A DNA stretch of 64,000 bases from Bog-473 sp963787485 (GTDB taxonomy: Bacteria; Actinomycetota; Acidimicrobiia; Acidimicrobiales; RAAP-2), in NCBI GenBank assembly GCA_963787485.1, contig CAWBDF010000006.1, positions 496,001 through 560,000 on the forward strand, read 5' to 3'. The notes under the pieces are model-generated. The model made no database searches and was not told the DNA's origin. It saw only the letters and a list, made by a program, of their open reading frames with translations. Positions 1-8,702 of the stretch are shown here, piece by piece; the first letter of the stretch is position 1, and each line of letters starts with the position of its first letter. The position numbers were made by a program, and so were the translations under genes.

Positions 1-509
1 ACGGCATAGTGCTCGTCCGCAGCGATGTGCCCGGTCCCGACGATGGCCTCTGCTTCCCTGGCCAAGTCGAGGATCTCGCGGACCGCGGGGAGAAGGCCAC
101 CCTCGTCGTCCAAGACCCGGACGGGACCCAAGGCGCGGCGCTGATCACTCATGCGTGTCTGATCGAAATCCACCGTGCTGTGGACTGTTGGAAGCCACAC
201 CATCTTCGCTCCAAGCGAGAGAGCGAGCTCAATGGCGTACACGTTAAGTCCTCCCGTCGCATGGTCGGTGCAGATGCCGCCGAACACATGGAGTCCCGGC
301 ACCGCCAGCTCGAGGTTCGCGCTCAAACCGGGCGATGCAAAGCCATGCGGCTTGAGGAGGATGGCGGCATAGCCTTCGTTCAATGCAGACCGGGCGCACT
401 CCAAGGCCGGAATGCCGCTGTAGAAGGAACTGAGCCGCGCCGTTCCGCCGGGCGAATCGGGTCCAAAATGGCAATGCAGATCGACGGCGTTCTCGACACG
501 GAAAGCCAG
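1..509 (-). CDS. DUF6282-like metal-dependent hydrolase, C-terminus cut by window edge
   Basis: The frame runs off the left edge, so only about 169 N-terminal residues are visible. The protein begins close to AVDLHCHFGPDSPGG and continues with ILLKPHGFAS, VFGGICTDHATGGLN, GAKMVWLPTVHS and VGTGHIAADE. This spacing of histidines is that of the amidohydrolase-like DUF6282 family, whose substrate is not known. A TGA stands four codons before the chosen start, and no ATG, GTG or TTG lies between it and the HxH motif. The only reasonable start is therefore a CTG at 509, preceded by GAGGAGGAG. It is divergent from the MFS gene at 647. Family assignment is fairly sure; the start is not. Confidence 0.75.
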   Translation of the reverse strand, partial: MAFRVENAVDLHCHFGPDSPGGTARLSSFYSGIPALECARSALNEGYAAILLKPHGFASPGLSANLELAVPGLHVFGGICTDHATGGLNVYAIELALSLGAKMVWLPTVHSTVDFDQTRMSDQRRALGPVRVLDDEGGLLPAVREILDLAREAEAIVGTGHIAADEHYA

Positions 510-646
510 GGCTCCTCCTCACTTCGAGGGACGCACACCGTGCCCGGTGCGACGGACAGAACTCCAGGGATAGTGCCACAGCACCGTGCGTCAGTGGTGC
601 AGCCTGCTACCGAGCGCGTCGGGCGCCGTGCCGTTATGGTGGCCGC

Positions 647-2233
647 GTGAGGCAACGTCGGCCCGTCGTCGTGCTGGTGACGGTGTCGGCTGCGATGGGG
701 GCGACCGTCGTCAACCTGTCGATCATGAATGTGGCATTGCCGACACTCGGTCGCCAGTTGAGCGCCTCCAATGCGCAGCTCGAATGGATTGTCGCTTCCT
801 ATTCCCTGACCTTTGCCGGGTTCCTGCTGGCCGCCGGGTCATTGGCCGACCGGGTGGGCCGAAAGCTTGTCTTGATGTCGGGTCTCGGGATCTTCGCGCT
901 CTGTTCAGCGATGGCCGCGGCCACCAACACGAGCACCGAGCTCATCGCGGCCCGGGCGGGAATGGGCTTCGGGGCGGCGATGATCATGCCGACCACGCTT
1001 TCGATCATCACCAGCGTCTACCCGACCGAGGCCGGCCTGCGGAGTGCGATCGCCGTCTGGGCGGCCACGGCCACGGCCGGGGCGGTTGTGGCGCCGCTGG
1101 TCGCAGGTTCCCTCCTGCGCGTGTTCTGGTGGGGCTCGCTCTTCTTGATGAACGTGGTACTCGCCGTGGTGGTGTTGGTCGCCACGGCGGTGTTCGTCCC
1201 CGAATCCAAACCGAGGAGGGGCGGCAGCGTGGATTGGCCCGGGATCGTGCTCTCGGTCGCATTCTCGGCGTTGCTGGTCTTCGCTCTCATCGAAGGTCCC
1301 AGTCTCGGATGGACCGACCCGATCCTGGTGACCTCGCTCCTCGGATCGATCGTTGTCCTGGTCGGGTTCTGTCTTGTCGAGCTGCACTCGAAGGACCCGC
1401 TGCTCGACGTCCGTCTGTTCCGCAACCGCAGCTTCGCCATCGCATCATGGATCGTCGGCATGCAGTACCTCCTCAGCACCGGGATCGGCTATCTCTCGAC
1501 CCAGTACCTCCAGCTCGTGAGGGGGCTGTCACCCCTCACGGCAGGACTCTGCACGGTGCCGGCGGCGGCCGTGGTCGTGGTCGTCTCGCCGATCGGAGCA
1601 AAGGCGTTCGGACGGTTCGGTGCTCGGGCCATCACAACGGCAGGCATGACGTTGGCCACGATCGCCCTCTTGGCGATCAACCTGACCCAGACCGACAGCT
1701 CGGTGTTCTTCATCGTGGGGCCGGTTGTCCTGCTGAGCGGCGGGATCGCGTTGATGACGCCAGGGACCACGTCTTTGGGGTTGAACGCAGTGCCGCGTGA
1801 TCGGGCCGGTATGGCGTCAGGGACCCAGAGCGCGTCCCGACAGTTGGGAGGAGCACTCGGCGTCGCCGTCTTGGGGAGTGTCCTCGCCGCCCGCTACACC
1901 GCGGTCGTGTCGACCGGAACCTCGGTGCCGCTTCTCCGCGACCACATCCCGGCTGCGAAGCGCTCCCTCGCTGCCGCGCTCGATGTCCACGTGACCGCTT
2001 CCGCCGCTCACCAGCTGATTCATCTGGCCCAGGCGGCATTCGTCGACGGGCTGCATGCTGCCGCCACGGTCGCGGCAGGGGTGGCCCTCGTTACCGCGGC
2101 AGCGTCGTTTTGGATCCTGCGGCCCCGAACCGCGCACGCGGTGGAACCGCTGCACGATGCCCGCCAATCTATGACGAAGCTGGTCGAAGGGACTGGAGCC
2201 GAACTGCTCGAGATTCCCCAGCTATTGGAGTGA
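647..2233 (+). CDS. MFS drug exporter, DHA2 (14-TM, EmrB/QacA-like) family
   Basis: The protein has 528 residues, with hydrophobic segments along its whole length and the MFS motif A form GSLADRVGRKLVL at about residues 63-75. The length and a predicted 14 membrane spans fit the DHA2 drug:proton antiporters in the cytoplasmic membrane. The segment PGTTSLGLNAVPRDRAGMASG near residues 370-390 is typical of this family. It probably exports a hydrophobic toxic compound by proton exchange; the substrate cannot be told. The start is a GTG at 647. No dedicated regulator is adjacent, and the hydrolase gene at 509 is transcribed away from it, so the 137-bp gap should hold both promoters. Confidence 0.9.
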   Translation: MRQRRPVVVLVTVSAAMGATVVNLSIMNVALPTLGRQLSASNAQLEWIVASYSLTFAGFLLAAGSLADRVGRKLVLMSGLGIFALCSAMAAATNTSTELIAARAGMGFGAAMIMPTTLSIITSVYPTEAGLRSAIAVWAATATAGAVVAPLVAGSLLRVFWWGSLFLMNVVLAVVVLVATAVFVPESKPRRGGSVDWPGIVLSVAFSALLVFALIEGPSLGWTDPILVTSLLGSIVVLVGFCLVELHSKDPLLDVRLFRNRSFAIASWIVGMQYLLSTGIGYLSTQYLQLVRGLSPLTAGLCTVPAAAVVVVVSPIGAKAFGRFGARAITTAGMTLATIALLAINLTQTDSSVFFIVGPVVLLSGGIALMTPGTTSLGLNAVPRDRAGMASGTQSASRQLGGALGVAVLGSVLAARYTAVVSTGTSVPLLRDHIPAAKRSLAAALDVHVTASAAHQLIHLAQAAFVDGLHAAATVAAGVALVTAAASFWILRPRTAHAVEPLHDARQSMTKLVEGTGAELLEIPQLLE

Positions 2234-2333
2234 GGGCCACGGGTCCCCTTGGGCGATGTGGTCGCGTGCGGGTTCGTACCCGAAAGGCGATCATGCACCT
2301 CCATCGATGCTCATGCGCGCGCGTGAGCACCCT

Positions 2334-2360
2334 TGGAGGTGACGGGAATCGAACCCGCCC
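2334..2360 (-). other. tRNA 3'-end remnant, likely integrase attachment site
   Basis: Read on the minus strand this is the T-arm and acceptor end of a tRNA: GGGTTCGATTCCCGTCACC and then TCCA. No matching 5' acceptor strand (GGAGGTG on the minus strand) occurs 60-90 bases upstream, so this is not a whole tRNA. A broken tyrosine integrase lies immediately beside it. Integrases of this type recombine at tRNA 3' ends, so I read this as the att site left by an integrated element. Confidence 0.65.
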
Positions 2361-2489
2361 GGTGGGTTGTCGTCGGTCCAGGTCAGAGGCCCGGCACGGT
2401 GCCCTGCCTGGGAAAACGGTCGCCCGAGCCTGCCCGCGGTTTATCGCGACTGGCCCGGTTTTCGTGCCTTTCGCGTGCCCTCTTCGTGC

Positions 2490-2890
2490 CCTACGAGCCG
2501 ATGTCTCGGCCCTCGAGATGTCGATGATTTGGGCCGGCTCAGACGCTCCCGCCGTCGTTTCCCGGAGAGCGTCGAGCTGGTCCGTGAGCGTCTGCCGAGC
2601 GCCCTCGAAGTGGTGTCCGTGCCCCTTCAAGGTGACGGACGGGTCGCCGTGCCCCATCCGTTGGGAAACCGTGAGCACGTCGGCCTTCAGGTCGACAACC
2701 AACAGCGAGGCCATCGAGTGCCTGAGGTCCTAGGTCCGGACCGACTCGTCCAACCCGGCCCGCTGGAGCGCTGGTCGGATGACGCTCTCGCGGAGCTTGT
2801 CCCGGTTCACGGGGTTCCCGTAGCACGTCTGGAAGAGGTGCTCATCCCGCTCGACGGGCGTACCCCGCCGCTGAGCTCGCTCGGCGAGCA
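2490..2890 (-). pseudogene. Tyrosine-recombinase (phage-type integrase) C-terminal remnant
   Basis: The minus strand encodes RRGTPVERDEHLFQT, then NRDKLRESVIRPALQRAGL, then a TAG stop, then DLRHSMASLLVV and VSQRMGHGDPSVTLK. DLRHS and QRMGHGDPSVT are the box II motifs of tyrosine recombinases. The stop falls directly before DLRHS, where an active enzyme has [T/H]xHDLRHS; one motif His has been lost. No N-terminal core-binding part is found upstream, and the catalytic tyrosine region reads GHGHHFEGA where a GHYSHVL-like sequence is expected. The gene is therefore dead. It sits next to the tRNA 3' remnant, as integrases usually do. Confidence 0.8.
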
Positions 2891-2997
2891 CGATTCTCCC
2901 GCACGCTCCGCTGTACCGCGGAGCGTGACTCTCCCAATGTCCTACGCCGGCCGCTCCATATGGCTAACGCTCTCCGAGTGCCCTATGGGGTGCGTCC

Positions 2998-4152
2998 CTA
3001 CTCATTCAGCGGAGCGAAGGCGGCGTAGTCGAATGTGTTGGCGTACTGGTAGACCCCATACACGCCCTCCTGCGCCGCCGCTATGACGGCGGGTTGGAAC
3101 GCGTCGAACGCGGCCGGAGACGTAGGCGTGGCGAACGGCCCTTCACTGTTAACGTCACCGTCGAGCCAGATGAACGGCGAGATAAACGCATTCGTCCCCA
3201 GGTTCAACGCAGCGAATCCCTCGGTGGTTGCAGCGAGGCTCCTGGCCCATCCTCCATCTGCATCGCCGCCGTAGGGACCGCCGAGGACATTCGGTGGCTT
3301 GTAGAACGTGCTATCGAGGAATATGACCGTCTTGGATGCCGAGACGAGTCCCCTCATAAATGGCAGCACGGCGAGCCTCGCTGTGTGGTTGGACTGGTTG
3401 TTGAAAGCTTGCAGCTTGTCCAGATACAGCCGGGGGAGCATTGAATGGCCGCTCAGGTAGACGATGATCGTGGCACCGGGGCACCCTGACTGGATCGCTT
3501 GCCCGACGGACACACCGCGGTTCTGTGCCATCACCATCGTGGGCGCGTGCTTCTGCGCGTTTCCGGGGTAGTTCCACGCCCACGTCGCTACGCCACCGCT
3601 CGAAGGGTACATCTCGGTGTCGATAGCAACACCTTTGCAGCCGAGAGTCCTAGCCTGTGCGGCTGCGGCCTGCACGGCATCGATGAAGTCGGCCCAGTGA
3701 TAGCCGCTCTGGTCGGGTGCGTCGAACCAGTCGATCATCGGTGTCTTCGCGTTCCAGTAGTTCTGCAGGTAGAACGAGAGGTACACATCCAACCCGGCTG
3801 CGGCTGCGCCGGGGGCAGCGCTCGACGGCAGAGCGTTCCCGCCAAAGCGAGGGAGCTGCGAGGAGGAGGTCAGGCAACTTCCGTAGCCCCAGCTCGCTAG
3901 TTGGGCGGCGGTCTCGCCAGAGTCAGGCTCTCTCCAGAGCAGCGGCTTCACCGTGGTGGGTGTGGGTGCCAGTGCCGGCGGTGTTCGGATTGCCGCCGAC
4001 CGAACCTGTTGCAGCCGACTCCTGGCATCGGCGCGTCGAGAGGACAGGCCGACGCCCACTGCGCCCGCGCTGAGGGCCAGGCCGCCCTTGAGGATGTTGC
4101 GTCGCGCGACCCGTGGTGCCACGCCGTCGGTACGTTGACCTTCCATGCTCAT
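2998..4152 (-). CDS. Tat-exported protein of unknown function, possible TIM-barrel hydrolase
   Basis: The 384-residue protein starts with a twin-arginine signal: ARRNILKGGLALSAGAVGVG at about residues 17-36, followed by an Ala-rich cleavage region. It is therefore probably folded in the cytoplasm and exported by Tat. The mature part contains LDVYLSFYLQNYW, GCKGVAIDTEMYPSSGG, ATIIVYLSG and KTVIFLDSTFY, alternating strands that suggest a barrel fold like a glycoside hydrolase. The acidic residues of AIDTEMY could be catalytic, but I do not recognise the family. It starts at the first ATG of ATGAGCATG, with GGAGA upstream. It has no obvious operon partner. Confidence 0.75.
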   Translation of the reverse strand: MSMEGQRTDGVAPRVARRNILKGGLALSAGAVGVGLSSRRADARSRLQQVRSAAIRTPPALAPTPTTVKPLLWREPDSGETAAQLASWGYGSCLTSSSQLPRFGGNALPSSAAPGAAAAGLDVYLSFYLQNYWNAKTPMIDWFDAPDQSGYHWADFIDAVQAAAAQARTLGCKGVAIDTEMYPSSGGVATWAWNYPGNAQKHAPTMVMAQNRGVSVGQAIQSGCPGATIIVYLSGHSMLPRLYLDKLQAFNNQSNHTARLAVLPFMRGLVSASKTVIFLDSTFYKPPNVLGGPYGGDADGGWARSLAATTEGFAALNLGTNAFISPFIWLDGDVNSEGPFATPTSPAAFDAFQPAVIAAAQEGVYGVYQYANTFDYAAFAPLNE

Positions 4153-4555
4153 CTGGGGCTCTCCGGTCTCCCCCCGTGGTCGGGTCCCTCCCTCCCAGTC
4201 CCCGCGCCGCTCGTCGGGGATACAGCGGACCGGATGGCCGATGGAATGGCCTTGTTCGAAAGCCGCCCCTACATCCGGCGAACCGCTGTATCAGTGTGCC
4301 GGACGAGCGAGGCCGTTCGCGGTGGTCTTCGAACAGTTCGACGTCGGTTCAACAGCAATTCAGGTTTTGTTCACATGCATGCCGCCTGGAGTTCGAATCG
4401 GGTTCCCCGCCAGGTGGAGCAGCGACCGCGATCATCGCAGAAGCAAGGGAGCCCACCCGTGTGCCCCGCAAAGCGATCTGACTCGGCGGCAATGATCATG
4501 CCGCGCTCACCGCCATTTCGCGGAACGGTAACGCGGATCTGTTACCGCGGGGTCC
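4153..4555. other. 403-bp intergenic region between divergent secreted-protein genes
   Basis: The stretch separates the Tat-exported protein gene (minus) from the secreted protein gene at 4556 (plus), so it should contain both promoters. Frames through it show no family motif and carry codons unlike their neighbours. I see no clear promoter consensus, hairpin or repeat. Confidence 0.4.
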
Positions 4556-5209
4556 ATGCTTAGACGACGCGTCGTGCGAAGCCTGGCTGCCTTGGCCCCT
4601 CTTGGGTTCCTCATAGGCGTTGCCACTCCGACATCAGCAACGACACCGTTGTACACAAGCGGTCAGACGGTGAACCTGATCGTGCCGGCCAACTCGGACT
4701 TCGCCGCTACCAATCACATCAGCGCCATCTACATATTCGAGTGCTCGGCACCCGATGGCGCGATTCCGACTCAGACCTCGGCCTGTGACGCCAACACCGT
4801 TCAGGGAACCACCATCGCACCGAACGCCGACGGCTCCTTCACGTATGACGGCTATCAGCTGTTCGCCCTCCCTGACTCGATCACACTGGCCGAAGGACCC
4901 GGTGGCCCAGTCTGTGGCGGCACCGCAGCAACCGAGTGCATCCTCTACATCGGGGACAACCAGAACGACTTCGCCCAACCCCACCTGTGGTCGGAGCCGT
5001 TCTTCGTCCAGGCCAACAGCGACGACGGTGGCGAGAATCCTGGTGACGCACCGCTCATTACACAGATCCCCCAACCACCACCCCAACTGGCCGAAGTGTC
5101 GATCGTCCTGTTGCTCCCGATCCTTGCGCTTGCCCTGACCCTCGCCCTGACGGGTTGGGTCCTCGTGGCCTCAAGGAGAAGGGCGGTCGCCTGTGACCAG
5201 GGCGAGTAA
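4556..5209 (+). CDS. Secreted, membrane-anchored protein, possibly neocarzinostatin-like fold
   Basis: The 217 residues open with a signal peptide (RSLAALAPLGFLIGVATPTSA). There is one C-terminal membrane helix at about residues 180-200 (IVLLLPILALALTLALTGWV), followed by the basic ASRRR. The extracellular part has paired cysteines (IYIFECSA to TSACDANT, and VCGG to ATECILYIG) and the pattern GTTIAPNADGSFTYDG. This resembles the immunoglobulin-like neocarzinostatin/macromomycin fold seen in actinobacterial secreted proteins; that similarity is an inference from the pattern. It is probably displayed on the cell surface. The role is unknown. Confidence 0.7.
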   Translation: MLRRRVVRSLAALAPLGFLIGVATPTSATTPLYTSGQTVNLIVPANSDFAATNHISAIYIFECSAPDGAIPTQTSACDANTVQGTTIAPNADGSFTYDGYQLFALPDSITLAEGPGGPVCGGTAATECILYIGDNQNDFAQPHLWSEPFFVQANSDDGGENPGDAPLITQIPQPPPQLAEVSIVLLLPILALALTLALTGWVLVASRRRAVACDQGE

Positions 5210-5248
5210 ACCCCACAAAAACACCCCCCTGGCGAGATCCTCCATCCG

Positions 5249-5416
5249 ATGGATGCGCACGAACTCGGCGACGCGGCGGACCAAGCGGGAGAGGAAGCTG
5301 AGGGCCACGACGTTGCAGGGTCGTCGTCCGGATTGTTCCTGGTCAAGCTGAGGATCGGTTTGTTGGACCCTTCGGGCTTCATCGACGACATCGACGACAT
5401 CGACGGCGGGACCTGA
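5249..5416 (+). CDS. Possible 55-residue acidic protein
   Basis: A short frame begins at ATG 5249 and ends at TGA 5414-5416. The product is acidic and ends with a repetitive tail, SGFIDDIDDIDGGT, after a hydrophobic stretch LFLVKLRIGLLD. A similar DNA segment (CTGGTCAAGCTGA, then GATCG and TGGACCCTTC) recurs near 32,825, which hints at common descent. I cannot assign a family, and no strong ribosome-binding site is visible, so it may be spurious. The rest of the gap up to 5630 shows nothing. Confidence 0.25.
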   Translation: MDAHELGDAADQAGEEAEGHDVAGSSSGLFLVKLRIGLLDPSGFIDDIDDIDGGT

Positions 5417-5630
5417 ATGTGATTCCATGTCCCTCAGTCCAGGCCTGACGGATCACCCGTGTAATCGCACCATGGGGATACCCTCCCAAGAGGGCAGATC
5501 GACCATCGCCGAGAGTCAGCGAGTGTCAATCGACCCAGTCATCGGACGGGTCGATGTTTTCCGACACCACTGCTGGCGTGGCCGCGCGCCGGGAGACCTT
5601 CGAGAACTCACGTACCTCGACGCCTGAGCC

Positions 5631-8051
5631 TCATTCGGCCTTGAGCAAGGACGCCGCCCTGGTGCGCGACGCCACCCATGCCGGCCCGACCGCCAAGAGG
5701 TTCGCCACCAGTAGTGTCCCCGCGGCGATGGCCGCGACCACCCATGCCGTCACGACGGGGTCGGCCATCACCCCTAGGTTCGACGCGAAGGCGTTCCAGA
5801 CCAGCCGGCCAGCGGCGATGCCCAAGGGCACGCCCAGCACGATCCCGATGGTGGCGACGGTGGTGGTCTGCCAGGAGACGGACAGTGCAATTTGGCGGCG
5901 GACGAAGCCCAGTGACTTCAACAGCCCCATCTCGCGTCGCCGCCGGTTCAGGCTCGAGAGCAGCATGTGGAGCAGCGTCGCCACCCCGAACAGCACGACG
6001 ATCAGCCCGAAGATCAGCGGGAAGTTGACCGCCTCCCCGAAGTTGACCAGGTCGGTGGGTGGGCGGGGGAAGTTCACCTGGGACGGGTAGTCCTGGCTGA
6101 GGGCGGCCAGCGCCGCCGTACCCTGCGGCCCCGGTGTGGTGCGAACAAGGAGGCCGCCGGAGTCGGCGACGAGCAACGCCGAGACGCAGGCGGGGTTTCG
6201 GGCGCCGCTCGGACAGACCGGCCCCACCAGGCTGTGCAGGGCGAAGACCGCGCCGGTCCCCAGTGCGGCGCCGGTGAAGTCGGGCGGGAGCACGGCGGTC
6301 CCCACCACCCGGAAGCGGCGGACCGTCGTCGCCCCACCGGCCGATGACGGTCCCGACACCGCCACGCGCACCGTCGAGCCGACGCGGGCGCCCACCTGGC
6401 GCATGGTCTTCGCGCCCAACACGACCTCGTCGTTGCCTGTCGGCAGCCGGCCGTCGACGGTCGTGATGAGGTACGGGCCGCGCAGGGTCTGCCCCGCCAG
6501 GGCCTCCACCACGTGGCCGTTGATGCTCACGTCTTCGCCGACACCCGCCTCGATGGACGCCACGCCGGGTCGCTCCAGGTCGTGGAGCAGCCGATCGTTC
6601 TGGGCGACCGAACCCGTGCCGTTGACCGAGAACCAGGCGTCGAAATCCTGGCCGTACTGCGCGGGTGTGCTGGTCAGGTGGGTGAGGCTCGCCCCGAACA
6701 CGGCGGTGCCGCAGAGGACCGCCACCGCCAGGACCGCACCCACGAGGGCCGAACTGACCGGCACCGCGGTGCGCCCGCGTCCCTGCTCCAGGGCGTTGCG
6801 GATCCCGATGAGGGCGCTCGGGGGGGCGCCGGACGCGGTGAGGAGGGCGACGACCCGCGACGGCCGCACGACCGGGTCGTCGTTGCGCCGCGAGACCAGC
6901 CGGGAAGCACGGACAGCGGGCCAGACGCCCAGCGCCAGCACGGCGGCGACCGCCACCGCCGCACCCCCGATCAAGAGCAGCGCGTCGAAGTCGAACCCCG
7001 GCGCCGGGTCGGCGAGTTTCGCCTCGCCGACGGGGACGAAGAAGGACAGCAACGCCGCCAGGAGCACCCCTGCGGCGGCTCCGGCGAGGGCCACCGCCAG
7101 CGTGCGGGCCATGGTGAGCGTGAACAGCTGGCGGCGGGTGGCGCCGAGCGCGCCGAGGGCGGGGAAGTCCTCTGCCTCCAGTGCCGCCTGGCGGGCCAGC
7201 GCCTGGGCCAAGACGAGGATGCCGACCAGGGCGGCCAAGCCGGTGAGGATCCACCACCCGACCGCCTGGGGGTCGATGGAGGTGGCGATCGTGCTGGCCA
7301 GTGCGTCGAGGTCGGTACCGGAGAGGCCTCCCAGGGCGCGCACCTGGGTATCGAAGCGCGGCAGGCCGGCGGCACCGTGGCGCAGGCGGAACACGTACTC
7401 GTTGAACACGACGCCCCGCGCGTCGTACTTCCGGGCGAAGCTGCTCGTGGCATAGACGTCGTAGGACGGCGGGCTCGCCGTCGTCGGGAACTCGAACTCG
7501 GAGACCGAGAGGCCGACCACGTGCACAGTGACGAGCGGACCGGTGGGGGTGAGGTTGGCGTTGCTCAACACCGCCGCCCGCTGGGACGAGGCCGCCAACG
7601 GGATGCGCAGGACGCTGCCGAGGTGCACGCCGAGCGGCTCGAGGTTATACGAGGCCAGGACCTGGCCGGGGTCGGACTGGTCCGGCAGGCGACCGCTCAC
7701 CAACTTGACCACCGTGGTCAGCTGCGCCGGGGGGACCTCGTCGACGGAGAAGTCGTTGGCGCTGATGGGATGACAGGCGCACGTCGGGGCGCCGACGGCG
7801 GGCGCCTCGAGCCGCGTCACGGACGCGACCTCCGGCAGGGACGCGACCCGGGGGACCGGGCCGGAGCTGTAGAAGAAGGCGTCGTAGCCGTGGACCGCCT
7901 CGAAGCGGGGGAAGGCGGTTGCGGTCCTGCGGGCGGTGGCCGCCCCGGCCAGCACGAGACCGACCACCACTGCGCTGAGCAGCGTCAGGGCCAGCCAAGA
8001 ACGCCAGCGATGCCGTGCGCCGGCCTGGAGCATCAGTCGGAGAAACGGCAC
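5631..8051 (-). CDS. ABC transporter permease, FtsX/MacB type
   Basis: The 806-residue protein has the two-repeat architecture of large FtsX-family permeases. There is an N-terminal helix (WLALTLLSAVVVGLVLAGAA), an extracellular domain (about residues 40-230), three helices (ILVLAQALARQ region, about 260-400), then a second helix, extracellular domain and a closing three-helix set with MLLSSLNRRRREMGLLKSLGFVRRQI, the coupling-helix signature. Such permeases move lipids or peptides, or act as mechanotransmitters with an ATPase. No ATP-binding subunit gene is adjacent, so it must borrow one or be an orphan. The GTG at 8051 is preferred because GGGAGG precedes it; upstream codons give no family match. 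Confidence 0.88.
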   Translation of the reverse strand: MPFLRLMLQAGARHRWRSWLALTLLSAVVVGLVLAGAATARRTATAFPRFEAVHGYDAFFYSSGPVPRVASLPEVASVTRLEAPAVGAPTCACHPISANDFSVDEVPPAQLTTVVKLVSGRLPDQSDPGQVLASYNLEPLGVHLGSVLRIPLAASSQRAAVLSNANLTPTGPLVTVHVVGLSVSEFEFPTTASPPSYDVYATSSFARKYDARGVVFNEYVFRLRHGAAGLPRFDTQVRALGGLSGTDLDALASTIATSIDPQAVGWWILTGLAALVGILVLAQALARQAALEAEDFPALGALGATRRQLFTLTMARTLAVALAGAAAGVLLAALLSFFVPVGEAKLADPAPGFDFDALLLIGGAAVAVAAVLALGVWPAVRASRLVSRRNDDPVVRPSRVVALLTASGAPPSALIGIRNALEQGRGRTAVPVSSALVGAVLAVAVLCGTAVFGASLTHLTSTPAQYGQDFDAWFSVNGTGSVAQNDRLLHDLERPGVASIEAGVGEDVSINGHVVEALAGQTLRGPYLITTVDGRLPTGNDEVVLGAKTMRQVGARVGSTVRVAVSGPSSAGGATTVRRFRVVGTAVLPPDFTGAALGTGAVFALHSLVGPVCPSGARNPACVSALLVADSGGLLVRTTPGPQGTAALAALSQDYPSQVNFPRPPTDLVNFGEAVNFPLIFGLIVVLFGVATLLHMLLSSLNRRRREMGLLKSLGFVRRQIALSVSWQTTTVATIGIVLGVPLGIAAGRLVWNAFASNLGVMADPVVTAWVVAAIAAGTLLVANLLAVGPAWVASRTRAASLLKAE

Positions 8052-8275
8052 GGCACCTCCCGGGCACCAGTGTGACCCGGACGCTGGCGGTTGCTCAAGG
8101 GAGTCAGCCTGAGGGCGCGGCGTGGTGGTAGCACCACTCAGCGATCGGCAGTCATCGTACGAAGGTGCCTTCGGGCACCTTCGGCGCGTCGGAATTCCGT
8201 CAGCCGGGGTGGCCCCAGTTCGGGAGCGGGCGACATACATCACTCCTGATCGCAACGCATCTGCACTGGGCCGTG

Positions 8276-8314
8276 TCAGCATTCCCTGACGTGTCAGGAT
8301 ATACTGACCCGTTG
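8276..8314 (+). promoter_or_regulatory. Promoter and inverted-repeat operator for the HTH gene, likely leaderless
   Basis: A perfect inverted repeat CCTGACGTGTCAGG lies at 8285-8298, and further TGTCAG/CTGAC halves flank it. TATACT at 8300-8305 is a good -10 box and ends nine bases before the ATG at 8315, so transcription would start at or next to the start codon. The overlap of repeats and -10 box suggests repression, perhaps by the product of the gene itself. Confidence 0.5.
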
Positions 8315-8599
8315 ATGGACGCGGAATCCCACTGGGACAGATGGCACCAGGTGATCCAGGGTCACGAGGCCGATCCGATGGAGGTGCTTGCCACTGCTGC
8401 TATGTATGACCGCTACTTCCAGGAGGTCCAAAGCCGGGCGGTAAAGGTTCTTCGGAAGGAGGGACGTACCTGGCAAGAGATTGCTGACGCCGTGGGAGTC
8501 ACCAAGCAGTCTGCGTGGCAAAAGTGGCGTACGCCTGCCGAGAAGAGCAAGGAGTTCGCGGAGCGGCTCGTTGACTTTGCGAGGTTTGCTCGACCCTGA
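8315..8599 (+). CDS. Small helix-turn-helix DNA-binding protein
   Basis: The 94-residue protein contains RTWQEIADAVGVTKQSAWQKWR at about residues 50-70, a clear helix-turn-helix with the second helix VTKQSAWQKW as recognition helix. This form is seen in small actinobacterial HTH proteins with a helical N-terminus (here MEVLATAAMYDRYFQEVQSRAVKVLRKE). It is probably a local transcription regulator. I chose ATG 8315 because a TATACT -10 box ends nine bases upstream; a TTG at 8312 or GTG at 8291 in the same frame is possible. It is divergent from the FtsX-type permease, which it may control (inference). Confidence 0.75.
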   Translation: MDAESHWDRWHQVIQGHEADPMEVLATAAMYDRYFQEVQSRAVKVLRKEGRTWQEIADAVGVTKQSAWQKWRTPAEKSKEFAERLVDFARFARP

Positions 8600-8702
8600 A
8601 CGTGGTGACTTCGCCGGTCCGAGGCGCTATTCGAGCCCTTCGATCTGGATCGCCCTTACCAAACGGCTAAGCGTGATCGAGTCTTGAGCACGTATTACGC
8701 AA

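Noticed and set aside
9..650. Plus-strand frame of 213 codons at the left edge
   Set aside because: It is antisense to the DUF6282-like gene, whose motifs are clear, and shows no family pattern of its own.
2334..2410. A complete tRNA gene on the minus strand
   Set aside because: Only the T-arm and acceptor 3' strand are present; no 5' acceptor strand or anticodon arm can be placed upstream.
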